From Chlorops oryzae (Eukaryota; Arthropoda; Insecta; Diptera; Chloropidae), in the NCBI GenBank assembly GCA_020466095.1, contig CM035808.1, positions 24,820,796 to 24,884,795 on the forward strand: 64,000 bases of DNA. Reading direction: 5' to 3'. Within the stretch, counting starts at the first letter, position 1, and each line of letters starts with the position of its first letter. The translations under genes were made by a program, and so were the position numbers. Under the pieces are notes generated by a model. The model ran no database searches. It was not told where the DNA came from and saw nothing but the letters and a program-made list of their open reading frames with translations. Positions 1 to 12,585 of the stretch are shown here, in pieces.

Positions 1-3000
1 TCTTTTGGTTTCCTGGAGAGGACCCGAAGAGGTCGCAAGCGAGGCACGTGGGCAAGGACAACACCATGCACGTTCTTTCGATGGATTTTTTTTTAGGCAA
101 TTCGAGCACGTCGTTCTAGTGATGTTATCTTTAATGGTTGGGCGCGTACGTATCGTAGGGTATTTATCTACCTTGTAGGAGATCCGGTCGTAGGTTTATA
201 CATTGCTGTACAGCGAATGATGGAAACATTTCTGATCCGACCTCATTTGGGTATAATAATTTGAATATAACTCAAAAAAGAGCAAGATTTTCCTGGACTT
301 TTCTGGACTGGATTTTCCCCTGTAACCAAACGTAGTATTTTCAGGACCTTCCACGCTCCCTAAACGGGTCACGCTGTTTGGACACGTTCCCTAAGGGCAA
401 TGATCGCGATTGAATGATAGAATGGGTGTTACAAAGTAAGTTAATTGGTGAAAATCAAACGAATATTCTTTTATTACGTAGGTTACAAATGATCACACCG
501 CTTCCACCAACAAAGTACAAAAAATTCTGACTTTAAAAAAAAGTGAAATTTATTCAAACCGCAAGCTCTGCAGGTGTGCCCAAAACACTTGCGCGCAATA
601 TTTACAAATTAAAACTGACGCAATAAATTAAGTTTATTTATTATCTCGACTAGGACAAACAATTCAGGTGCATTGACTACCAATTAATTATCACTGCCAA
701 TATTGACCTGTCTAAGGAGCATGAATAATTGTCTCGACCAATTGCATTGTATATTTCATTGTGTCCAAGCCTCCTGGGGACAGGATGTGCCTCTTCAAAA
801 ACGTCTCTTTGTTTATTTATATTAGTATTCAAGAGCAAATCATCTTGATTGAGGATACTTCTTTCTTACTAAACTACGTACAAACCTATTTACTTACTTA
901 GTGAATAAACGTACACATTATGTTAATATCCGCCTACTGGCTATGATTGCCGAAATTCCCCATATCTCTTAAGTAATTTAAAAATTTTGATCACTTTCCA
1001 AGACATCATTCATTCATGCAAAGGAGCATGCACGCACTCATTTTTTTCGAGTACTTTTGAACATCAAAAATGCCTCAAGCAGACGGTCGAGGCTACTTGC
1101 CAAAAAAAAAAACAAGATTTAATAATCGCTTTAGTATTTCATCTTATCCTATAATGGTGTGGTGCTCGGGAATAAACTGAAAATATCGGAAAATATCTCC
1201 ACAACAGGTTCATACATATATATATACGGGTGTGTAATACACTGTGTATGTGTTTGTGTGTGGGCATGCCTTGACCTTTTTGGACGGATTTTGCATAAAG
1301 TTTTCGAAACCAAGTTTTTTTAAATATTTTTTTCTGGTGGCACGTTCTTTTGAGGAAATATTATAAATTTGTTTTTTCACATTGCTGCTGACAGCGATAA
1401 GATAAGATTTAAGCCTCCAGGTATGCGTTGGATTTATGTTTTTTTTTCCCCCTCTTCAATAATTCTTTTTCAAGTCTTGATAACCAATTAAGTTCTTAAT
1501 ATTCGTTTTGGATTTTCCACGCGATTTTTGCATAAGAAAACCATTTCAGTAAGAAATTTTGGTGTTGAAACAATTTTTGTCGAAAATCTTTGATTAAATC
1601 GTCCGGATTATAAATGTACTTATGTTCAATGAAATTCTCTCCAAATGCCTTCAATCATTTCTATATACTATTTGATGGAATATCTCGGCGATTCCCAAAC
1701 ATAATTCATGAAGTTCAAATATGTATTCGTAAAATTTCGAAACTCAAACCAATCTTTTCCCATTCAAAGAAGAACTTTTTTTTTTGATGAGTCTTTAGTG
1801 ATTTTCATGATGATATTTCATGCAAAAAGGTCTACCGTTCCTTGTTTACTGTTTGAAACTACTTTAAAGGGCTTATATATGGACGAGCGAGCATTAAACA
1901 GGTTGGTCAATCTAAAAACGAGGTGAAAATTGCGTTTGGTCATATGGTTGAATTATGCGATGTAACCTTGTGTTATGACTTAAAAATAATCCTCAAATTG
2001 TTGACAGATATTTAAAATTACACTGCAGAAATTGAATGCTAGGAATAGTGTTAGAAAAAGGGGAGAAAAAGGAGCATTTCTTAAATAGTCGTGACAAAAT
2101 AGTTACTAAATAACTAACAATTAGAAGCTTAATTAAACAAAGGAATCTAAATATCCCACATGTTTGAATATATATTCATATATATGTATATATCTAAACG
2201 ACATGTCATTCCTTTCTTTAATTACGAGCATGGATCCACATGAAAGTGTTTCCAATTTCAGTCTCAGACATAAGAACAGTTAACAACGTTCAACTAGAAT
2301 TGTTGCTCTGACAATTTTTGTTAGGAAATAAGAGCATCATAAAAGCTGTAACAAAAGCATACTTTGGTCTGATGAATTCTCCTAAAAAGAGAGCTATAAA
2401 ATTCCATCGCCAGTAATTAAAAGAAACACCTTGTAGCAAAACGAAGCAAAATTCGGCATTGCTACACGTTCATGCGAAATCATGATGATGTACTAGGTAT
2501 CTTCGTATTGAATGTTTTGTACCCATTGTGGGCGCCTGGGAAAATGAGAAGGACATTGCAAAAGACGATGAACGCCTTTATTTGATCTAAAATTGATGGG
2601 CAATTTCTCATGCGAGTCTGACGAGTGTGCCTCTTCCATAGTGCTTTTGAATTCGAAATGTTTCCCTATGCGAAATATTTTTTCGATTTCGATTTCGATT
2701 TTGATTTTTAAGCTTCCTTTTGTTTCTGAGCTGCATCAGTTTTGCATTGATCTCATTCAATTGAATGCACAATAAGGATGAGACTTGAATTAAATTATTC
2801 TAAATTTATTTATTATACTTTCTTGCTTCCTTCTTCATTCGCTTCGGAGAATAATTCTTTGGAATTGGATATGCAGCATGGAAATCGCTTATGCTTGTTA
2901 AGGAATACAAAAGGCTTAAAGTCTTAAATGTTATGGAAACCTTTCAAATTTAATAATGACATCCTTGCTATCATCCTGTAACGCTTACATATGATGATCA

Positions 3001-6000
3001 CTCAAACATATGAATGAGAGCTTAGCTAAGGTCTTTTCTGAAGAAATTTTGGGAATGAAATTTCTTTAGGGCAAGCCTTAAGGATATTAAAATAGCTGCA
3101 AGACTTTTGAAGAACTAAATATAATCTTACGCTCATTTGATTTTAGTTTAAAGGGGGTTACTGTAGAAGTTAAACAGTGGAAATTGTTTTGAAACGAATG
3201 AAATCAAAATCGAAATGAGAATGTCACGACCAAGGTTTGTCTTACCTTCAAAAATAGTGTCAAGGATCACTAAAATTTTATTGGAAAGTATTGGCAATGA
3301 AAGAAAGTTCGAGTTGCCTCAAAAAAAAAAAAAATGAAATTTTAAACTAAAATTGATTAAAACTGAAATTTATTAATTTAAAGCGAGCATTAAAGAAATA
3401 TATTTTCAGCTTTCATAGTTATGCTCCAATTATCTCTTATACTTATTAGAAATTGCATAAAATGTCCTTGAAACAATATAATGAATGCTTTTTCCGACTT
3501 GCTTTGACATTTTGCGCCAGTCTTCCGTACGCTCATTGCCTCATAGTATTTGCTATTCAAAACCTAAATTAATAAACACCATCTTGTTTAAATTCTGCTA
3601 AAGCACAACGACAGCATTATGGGCATATCCATTGGGGTAGATCCATATATGTAGGTGTATGTACCTACATACTGTATGTGTATGCACTTTCAATTTAGTA
3701 AAATACGTGTTAATCGTACTCGTTCGCCTGTTACGGTAACGTTCAGCATTGTGTGCGCCCATGTAAGGCATCAATCTAATGTAGGCAGCATGACACGTGA
3801 ATCAACTAAAATTAGGCTAATACTCTTGTTTTGGTATTTCGACAATGCCTGACTCATCATTATGTGAGCTCATAAAATTTTAAATAAATAAAAGTGACAT
3901 GACATGCATAAGCTTGTGCGGTGTTTCCTCATTTCACACGAATTGAAGCGGATTTTTAAACATCCGGCGGTTAACATATTTACCAAGTCACATTCAATTA
4001 TTTATTCAGAATTGCGTAAATGGAATATTAAATTAAAGCACGATGCTTCATGTTCTAGTTGAAAATGTCAAGTGAAAAAATATTAGTTTGCTTTTATACT
4101 TAACATACTCGTAACGCAATCAAAGTCATTATTGGAATAAAAAAATAGGTAAAATTATATATAAAAAGGTTTTCTTTTTACAGGAGATAGACAGCAGCGT
4201 TGCACTTACACGAGTACCTAAGCAATTAAGTAATTACTTAGCTTCAAAGAAAAACAAAAACTGAGCAAAAAACAACAACAAAAAGTGCGACGTACGAGCA
4301 ACGAGAAGGCGGAAAATGAAATTAAAAAAAAAAACTAACACCTAAACGTATGAGTTTTGTCTAGAATTTCCGTGGTTTTTCCTCCCCTTTTTTTGCGTTG
4401 AGAAGTAAAGCCACAATGGAAAAACATGTTCACATTAGTCAAAGCATTTCACTCTTTTTTTTTTTTTGCTTAAAAAATAGAGAAGATTTTTAAGAGATAA
4501 TTGGTTAGACTAACAACAGAGGTGATGAGCACGTGGACTCCATTCGTAATGTAATTAGAAAAGATTTCTTAATGGCATATCAATCCTTTCTCGAAACGCT
4601 TCGCTTTCATATAAAATGGTAAGTGATATCCTTTTGGATTAGATATTTACCTTTAAAGAAAGAGAACAGTATTATCAAAGAGGTTGTATTTCTCCAGTGC
4701 CTTCACGACATGAAAAATAAAAAAACTCAATACAAAATTATTCCAAGATGCCCAAAATGGGAGAATTTGCAACCCTTTACGAATTGTATAGGCATCCGTT
4801 TATAAGCTCAAATGGAAGATACTCCGATTGGCTTTCGTTATAAGATGAGAAAACTGCACCCTCTTTGGCAAGAGTTGACTCTTTAATTAAAGATTGTTGT
4901 GTATTTGACATATATTGTTGTTATATGGGTGGCGAATTTTCTTAAGAGCTTGACATATCTCGGCGATGAATATTGGCAACATGTTGCGAATCAAGCTGAC
5001 ATCAATATGAAGGCTTTCCTAAATCGACGTTTAAAAGCTGTTAACATGAAAATATTTGTTTTTTTTATTTTTATTAGATTTTTAGTTCATTTCCTCTCTC
5101 ATCCTAAGCAATCGAAACATAAAACGATAATTTTCTGGGAAAATTTCCAGCTAAGTAGTGAAATTTTCACAGAAGAGTAGAAACAGTGTCGATATTAACA
5201 GAACTGCTTATAGCTAACGAGATACTCGTACCTACTATTTAACAAAGCATTGGAGAGGGTGCCCACATGAAAATGTTAGTGAAATTTTTTGAATCCAAAA
5301 ATGAATTCAAATTTTATTCCTGTGTGGGCGTATATAACTATATCCCGGGTCTTATGTGGAGGTGAATTTATTAAAAGCGACTGATATTGGGTCACAGTGA
5401 ATGTTAACTGCTCTGGTGGGTGCCAGCATTACGTCCAGTAAAATTCCAGTCGAAAGGAAATATATTTCTAAGCTTCTAAAGAACTTTAAGTTCAATTCGG
5501 AGCACGATTCTCCCCAATGATTCGTAAATGAAGATTAAGATCAGGACTGGTATAACTGCGACTAGTCGAGGAGTATTTCCATTAAGGGCTAGAATACTTC
5601 TTCAACTTGTGAGAAAGGAAAATTACAAAGGATTTTTTTTTTCGATCAAACGTTTATTATAAAATTCCATGTGAGCACATCCGGTTTGCATGGGGAGCTT
5701 AAGGATATTTTCTTACGAGATGAGTTTATTGCTGAGAAGATTTTTTATTAAAGTAAGTAAATAGAGTTTGTACACTCGTGCCTTTTTCTCATATGTTTCT
5801 GTCAACATCAATTTAATATGAATCCGAAGCTTGAACTTCTTCTGTTAGAATTCGTAAACTCATTTTGAAAACGATCAAAATGTCGGTGGGTACCTATCGG
5901 CTAACAACTTCTCATTGAGAATTTGAGAATGTTGTTTTTTGTTGTTGTTGTTGTTTTTTGTACGAAATTTTAATTAAATTTTGATTGATTGCACAATGCC

Positions 6001-6992
6001 TTGGGCATTTCCATTTGCTTGCATACAAATTTTTTGTTTTTCTTCAAGCGTCAAGAATTTTGCAATAATTTAACAAAAGGAAAGTCGTCAACAAAACCAG
6101 CCAACCAACAGGATGACGGGAAGCCGACTCGTGGCGAATGACAGCAAAGGAAATAATACTTGCATACGAAAAGAGAAAGTTGAAATCCCAAATGGTTTTG
6201 ATGTGAGGTCTTAATCTGTCAACGAAATGCACACTTTTTGAATTTCGTAATTTTTTTTTCCTTCAGGACTTGAATTAATTTCGTTTTATATATTCAAAGG
6301 GTCCTTCGAGGACGACTGTAGGTTATTAAAATATTTCTTTATATATAGGTACCTATATATATTTTTTTTAATTTTTTTTTTTTTTTTGGGTTACGTTTTC
6401 AACAAAATGAGGGGGAAAGCGAGTTACAAAATTATGCCTTAAGGACGCTTATAACTTCGTATTAGGCTTTTAAAACTTTTAGTGGACCTTTTATTTTGTT
6501 CCTCTTTTATTTGACAAACAAAATTGAGTTTTATGATTTTCTGAGAAGGATCGAAAATTCAATCCAAATAGTAAAGTTTTAATACACTTTCAATATTTCC
6601 GACTGAAAAAATATCCCTATTGGTTTACAGGACACAGAGTATTCGGATTATTTGCATTCATCATCATCGCTGGCGCAGCAGTTCCTGTGGAATGATTTGT
6701 CCAACAAAAATTTTCAACGGAAATCATTTAAAAAGAAGCTGCCCGAAGCAATTTATGCTTCATCGATAAACTTTGATGGAAATCAAAAGTATGGTGTATT
6801 TGTTAAATGGAAGATACTACGCATTTAGAGATTATGAGACCTACGCAAAGTTGAAGAGGGAACGCTACTGTGTCTGATGAAATAAAAATAACGAAAATGT
6901 TTATTAAAGTACTTAGTTTTCCCTTAAATACAAAGGAACATATGACGAAAGGAGCACTTAAAAAAGCAAAAAAATTGATTTCGATTCTCATA
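1..6992. other. Gene-free AT-rich DNA
   Basis: I see no convincing coding exon, RNA gene or terminal-repeat element here. The open frames are short (93 codons or fewer) and have the AT-driven composition expected by chance. It holds only simple sequence: homopolymer A/T runs, a short TTTCGA run near 2685-2705, a GTT run near 5938-5957 and TA-rich patches near 1213 and 2170. It could be intergenic DNA or a large intron; the sequence does not decide. Confidence 0.6.
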
Positions 6993-7241
6993 GCGAAACT
7001 CCATAAACGGCGGAAAAGGACGGTTGATGCGGTTTACGCGGAAAAGTTGAAAATTTTTCCACTTTTCAGGCGTTTCAAGCGGAAGAAATTTAGCTGCTTC
7101 CATTTAAATACATTTTAATAAATTGATTCAATGGAAGCACCCACATTGCTTCCGCGCGAAACGCCTGAAAAGTTGAAACATTTTCAACTTTGCCGCGTAT
7201 ACCGCAACAAACGTCCTTTCCGTCGTTTATGGAGTTTTGCC
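6993..7241. repeat. Imperfect palindromic element, probably a MITE
   Basis: The left arm (from about 6993, GCGAAACTCCATAAACG) is repeated in inverted orientation on the right, ending near 7241 (CGTTTATGGAGTTTTGCC). The arms are roughly 110 bp, meet around 7110-7128 and share internal blocks such as GGCGTTTC and AAAAGTTGAAA. The reading frames on each side of the centre are by-products of the palindrome. No target duplication could be fixed, so the class and exact ends are uncertain. Confidence 0.6.
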
Positions 7242-9632
7242 TTTACACTTTTTTTCGATCAAGAAATTATGAATAACACTCATTTTTTCAACAGACACCC
7301 TGACGTTCCCCCTTGAGACCGACTTCCATTAGCGGGTAATTTCTGCAAAACTTTTCATGTAAATTTCAGTCGAAACTTCTTAGGTCGTAAAGATTCGTAG
7401 GACTCATGAAAGCAAGGGTCAAGATATAAATTGGGGGGCTTTTTCGAAAATCTTTGAAGAATATAATGCATCAGAGGTCAATTTTGGAAGTCGGAAATCA
7501 CTCCTTTCAGGCAATTTGATTCTCATGCGTCCGCTCCTCTCTGAATACAAGCCAGTCCATAGAGCATGCTGATTCCTCTAACTCAGAGAAATAGACATCT
7601 CCTTAATGCCAAAACGAATATATTTGAATACATGTCCTTGCGGGCACTTCTCTAAGCGGACACCCACTCTCGAACGGACACTTTTTGGCAATGACCTAGT
7701 GCTCCTGCTTCTCAAATAGTTTCCTCTTAATAGTTTCTGTTAAGCGGACATATTTTTCGGTCCGGTAGGTGTCCGCTTAAGGAATAGTACACTGTATATA
7801 GTTTTTTCCAAGCCGATAAATCCTTGTAATCACCATTCAAAAAATTTCAATGCCCATCAAGTGGTCAACACTACTTTTAAGATTTAACAAAACTAACTTT
7901 TCTGAGTCGACACAGACATCGAATCCTTTGAAGCTTTAACAAGCCGTAGCCATTCAAAGAATTCATTGAGATCAGAACAAGAATTCAAAATATTGTTTTT
8001 CCTAGAATAAAATACAAGTTTCTGCACGATTTTCTGCAGCAAAACGTGTCCAAATAACCAAAGTTCCCACCAATAAGTTGCCAGAAAGTGCATTTGTCAC
8101 AGTGATTTTTCGTTTTTGTTGTTTTCCGCTTGACTGAATGAAATTTGCACTTTCTGATTCCGATTCTGGCTCCGATTTTGATTCCAATGCAAAATATTTT
8201 CGCCTTTTATTTTGCGTTCATTGTTCGAATAGAAAATATTTTGCATATATTCCAATCGTCAGTTTGATTTTCGAACGAAAAAATTCCACTAACGGTTTGT
8301 TTTCAATATTCATGTATGTACGTCGAAATTCCTCCGTTGGTGATATTTAATAATGCAGCAATGAAATTTAATGCAATATTGCGCGAGAAAAAAAAAATAG
8401 CAATGCCGGAAAAATGTTTGCATGAATTTACACTTAGTTAAGCGCTTTTAAAATTTTAAGCAAATTTTTAAGAATTTATTCATATACAGTAAATGTGTTT
8501 CCCCCCACTTGGCAAATAAAGTGCTTTTAACGAGTATTTTGCTTTCGCTTGCCAAGTGCGGTTGATTTAAAAGGATTTTCTGCAAGCAAAATTGTTCTTG
8601 ATAGAAAGTTTAAGAACAAGAAAAATACTTTTCGCGCTTTTCTTACTAATTGGGGAAGCACCTTAACTTTGACGCTAGAAAATATTTAAACTCAGCACCC
8701 ATGTAGGCACATACCAACTATTAAACAAAGCAATATATTTTAAAATCCCTTATCACCCAAGCCAAGTCAAGGAGCAAGAAGGTCGACAAAACTCCAAGAA
8801 TATACACATTGCGAATGAGGGAAAGATTCTTTCCTTTTGGCCTCTCGAAGAAATGATTTTACGTAAGCCTACTTCTAGGCATTTAACTACCAAAGGAACA
8901 AAAAGAGATTAGATCATTGATCAGCCTCATTATTTCGTCTTAAAGGTCCTCTGATTTCGTCTTTCTTTCCATTTGACATAAATTTTCAAAAGCCAAAAAA
9001 GCAAGAAAGAAAAAAAAAATGGATTATAATAAATCATTTTGCTTGAATTGAAACCTTTGGCCAACGCAAGTCACTCGAGCATTGGAATTTTTATGGCCTT
9101 TGATGCGAACACAATTAGAGACCAACAAAACAATGTGGGTAGTTAATCTTCTTCTGATGATTGATTCATTCTAATTTTACTGCCTTGTTTTTTCGTTTTT
9201 CGGTTTTTCCTTTTTGGTCATAAATCACAAAAGGACATCATGTGAAATAACAGACATTCTAAGTACTACTCATATGTTGGCCTCAAAAGGAATCGAATTG
9301 ATTGAAATTATAATTCGTCAAATGCATTGGGGCCAAATAGTCATAATTTAATCACCGGCCTATTTTTGTATGCGTTTATTGTGAAGATAGTCTGGAGCTT
9401 TGCGCAAAAGTTAAGGCTATTTATGGTGTCTGATAGTGGATAGACCCAAATACTTCTAATGCACTAGTGACTAACTTACATAATATGTACCTTCCGCATG
9501 TGAGGCGTTTCTTTGGCTTTTAAGAAAACAACAGTAATCAGTCCTTTTCGAAACCATATCTCTCTTAGAAAGTACCTCATACAAAGGTAGTTATCCAACA
9601 AAATGATCGGTTTGTTCGTGGAAACTCCTCCC
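7242..9632. other. Gene-free DNA with one partial repeat
   Basis: No gene is recognisable. The segment near 7630-7796 carries repeated AAGCGGACA motifs and ends with a sequence matching, in inverted form, one end of the small MITE at 43124-43210 (TACAGTGTACT on the minus strand). It is probably a decayed, longer relative of that element. The rest is AT-rich with nothing I can name. Confidence 0.5.
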
Positions 9633-9960
9633 GCACGGAGAGAAATAGGTAGTTATATTAACTGAAAAAGCAGGTTAAAATAACCGAGTTCACCGTTAAT
9701 TGTTAACATATGTACAGTAGCGGTCAATTCAACAGTACAAACACAGTCAATAAGGATATAATTACCTGATGGTTGATATAACTGTCTCGCGGTTAAATCA
9801 ACTGTCACCAGCGACTGGGAAAAAAAATTATTTTTACTTCGACTTTTTTTTTATCTTCTTTTATTAATATTTTTTTTTAAATTAAATTATTATATTTTTT
9901 CTTTATTTATTTTTTTCTAATTTGAATCTTTTTCTCTTTCATCTCTTTAAATTTTCTCGC

Positions 9961-10030
9961 CTCGGCCGAGCCTTGAACCGCTGACCTCCACTTCGCTGGG
10001 CGAACGTCTTAACCATTACGCTAAACGAAC
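9961..10030 (-). other. tRNA-like module (A box and B box), not a functional tRNA
   Basis: On the minus strand an A-box-like TAGCGTAATGG is followed at tRNA-like spacing by a B-box-like GGTTCAAGGCT. A 7-bp acceptor stem cannot be formed, so a working tRNA is unlikely. It lies inside the 9634-10536 element. Confidence 0.5.
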
Positions 10031-10263
10031 GAATTTAATTTGTTGGTCTGAATGCTCACTTGAGTTTATGGTTGCTCAAGTTTTGGGGAACGTGCTTAAG
10101 GAATTGTTTCACTCCCAAAATGTTTTGCTTGAAAATGAACCATTAAAACCAAAAGTTAAATTAAATAAAACCGTAAAAATGTAGGAGAAAACTTTTGTCT
10201 TCCAAAACAACTACACTCTGAATAAAAAAAAAAACTGTAATTAAAAAAAAATTCAGAAAAATT

Positions 10264-10340
10264 GCCGCCGCCAGCAGGGATAGAACCCCGAAGCTCACGA
10301 CTGTCGATGCACAGTTTAAAGCACTGAGCTATCGACACCT
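10264..10340 (-). other. tRNA-like module (A box and B box), not a functional tRNA
   Basis: On the minus strand TAGCTCAGTGC matches an A box, and GGGGTTCTATCCCT gives a B box with a plausible T-arm hairpin (GGG/CCC). The acceptor arm does not pair. This is the second such module in the same element, in the same orientation as the first. Confidence 0.5.
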
Positions 10341-10536
10341 CTGGAGACGGTAGATCAGAATGCGAACTTATACGTCTAAGTGAACGAAAGCGAATTTGAA
10401 CATAAAAAGTAACTGTTTTTCGATTGTTCATTTGACTGCCTTTTTCAGTGCATTTAACGCGGAATACAGTTTATTTGACCACTCTTACTTTAACTGTTCT
10501 GAGTAGTTGATTTAACTGTTGTTATTTCTCTCGGTG

Positions 10537-11840
10537 CGCCAATAGAAAATTGCCTTGAAAGTTTCTTTGAAATCGATTGATGTTCGTTGTCGGTGTTAAA
10601 CAGTAGGTCGGCCTATTTCCATTCAAAACATTATGTGTACCCAATGGACTTGGTCCACCAAGACTGTTAAGCGGTTGATGATGCTAATAGCTTATCATGA
10701 GAGCCTAACCTATGGGTTGTCTCTTTAACATAGCGGAGCCCTCAACAACACAGGAACAGATCTGATTAAAAAAATTTTTGTTTGTTTTTTTTTTTATAGA
10801 AAACTCGAAAAAGACTTTTCGAAATTCTTTCATATTTTTGTTTTTGTCTCCACTTCACACGGCGGTGACTTGAAAATCAAAATGTTTCCACGAAGAGAGA
10901 GAAAAACACAACTACCCCGCATAATAGAAATCTCGAGCTCCCCAGAGCCTCTTCGTCTATGCATACATTGTTCCACGGTGCGAATTATTGCTGAAAAGCA
11001 CACAATTTTACATTTTAGTTCCAACAAAACAAAAGGACCTTTTACGCTAAGAAGTGTGCGTGAAATTTCATGGAAATTTTCCGAACCGGCACAGCGAACG
11101 GCAATGTGACAATGCGCTTATGCCAGTGATAAAAGTGTCAAGTGGGCAATAAATTTCGCACTTTAGACTTTGTACCGCCTAAAAGAGCACCGAGCGCCAT
11201 AAATATAAGCCTTGTCAATTTATTTGATATAAATGTATGCGTTTAAGATCCCATGAATGGCGCTATAAACCTATGTGCGTATGCAAAACTGCAAGCGGAT
11301 GACATCAGCGAAAGGAAAAAAGTTCTATTGGTTTTTTTTTTTTTTTTTTTTTATTTCACTTCATTTTTTGTTATTTGAAAGCAAAATTTATGAGTTAATT
11401 TCGAATACGTCTTCCCATTCCTGGACAATTTTCATTTTGATTTATTCAAAAACAAAATAAAAATAAAATAAAATTTGGAAATAAACGACAAATGTGATGA
11501 CATATTATCGCTAACGATTTTTCGATATATTTATTGCTCTAACTCATCGAAGTCGAGTGGAAAATAATGAACTGCCATTCTTTGATTATTGAAAGTTTGA
11601 GGTCTACCGCAAACAATATGATTATTATGGCTCCTACATATTGACTACTGTCAAAAGAAATAAATAAATTTAATAATTTAATTTTAAATACATTTTTTTA
11701 ATGCTCGTTATCTTCTTTATCGACTTTCGTACGACTCCCTCAATGGGTGTCGTGTCAACAAAAAGGGCTCAAAAAGATCACGAAAAATTTATTATGATAT
11801 ATAGTTCGATAATCCTTACAACTCCTGCCAAAATAATATA
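10537..11840. other. Gene-free AT-rich DNA
   Basis: Nothing could be named here. Open frames of 79 codons or fewer around 10830-11109 overlap on both strands and show no motif. A long T run lies near 11333-11351. Confidence 0.5.
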
Positions 11841-11848
11841 CTGCGTAC

Positions 11849-12577
11849 TAGAGATGGGCTGAAAATATCGATACTAAGAAATATCGATGTATATCGAGTT
11901 ACATGCGGAAATTCGATTGAGAAGGTTGTCCGTGCCTTGTTCGCGTTATGAGCTGGCTCCAATCACCAAGTGTAGCTCACATCAGAAGCCTGGCGACGGT
12001 CATTTAAACGTTTTTTAACCTTAAATTTCAATACAACAAAACTAATCCTGACTAAGGATCTGATCCTGTTTATCGCTAAGTCTAAACGTGTGTCAAGGAA
12101 GAATAGAAGTACTCAATGGCACTCGTATTGGACAAGTTCAACAAAGCTAAATCGGTCTAACCTAACAAATTCGAAAATAATCCTGACGACGGTCATTTAA
12201 ACGTTCGATCCTTTACATTTTACTGCAAAAGTTTTATCCTGGCATATGTGGACCTAACTGTGTCCCCGCCATTTTAATTATAACCCAAAAAAAAAAAAAA
12301 TATCGATAATTATTTAAACTTCGATACGGAACTTATGAGTAATATTTTTCGATTCGATATATCGGAAATCGATACTTTAAATCTAATATCTATCGAAGAA
12401 CGATATTTTTGAACCATATCCAGTGTGTTTCGGGGCGTTTGTTTGAAGTTTTAAAAATGTATTTTGTTAAAAAAAATTATGCAGAATAGCGATAGTCGAT
12501 ATATCGATATACTTTTCCGATAAACAAATATCGATAATTCTTTCAGTCGATACTTTTCGGAATATCGCCCATCCCTG
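11849..12577. mobile_element. hAT-like non-autonomous element rich in ATCGAT
   Basis: The left end TAGAGATGGGC and the right end (opposite strand) CAGGGATGGGCGAT form short terminal inverted repeats of hAT style. The 8 bp outside the left end (CTGCGTAC) and outside the right end (CTGCGTGC) match at 7 of 8 positions, as expected for an aged hAT 8-bp target duplication. Both subterminal regions are packed with ATCGAT/TATCGA motifs. The centre holds two copies of GACGGTCATTTAAACGTT about 195 bp apart. No transposase frame is present. Confidence 0.72.
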
Positions 12578-12585
12578 CTGCGTGC

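Larger units (their letters stand above)
9634..10536. mobile_element. Unclassified inverted-repeat element, CAC...GTG ends
   Basis: The left end reads CACGGAGAGAAATA and the right end, on the opposite strand, CACCGAGAGAAATAA. Both ends are followed by several degenerate copies of a GTTAA-TCAAC motif. The middle holds AT-rich low complexity and two tRNA-like modules (9961-10030 and 10264-10340). A 2-bp CG flanks both sides but is too short to count as a target duplication. No transposase is visible, so this would be a non-autonomous element. The terminal motif is shared with 28494-29233. I cannot assign a superfamily. Confidence 0.6.
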
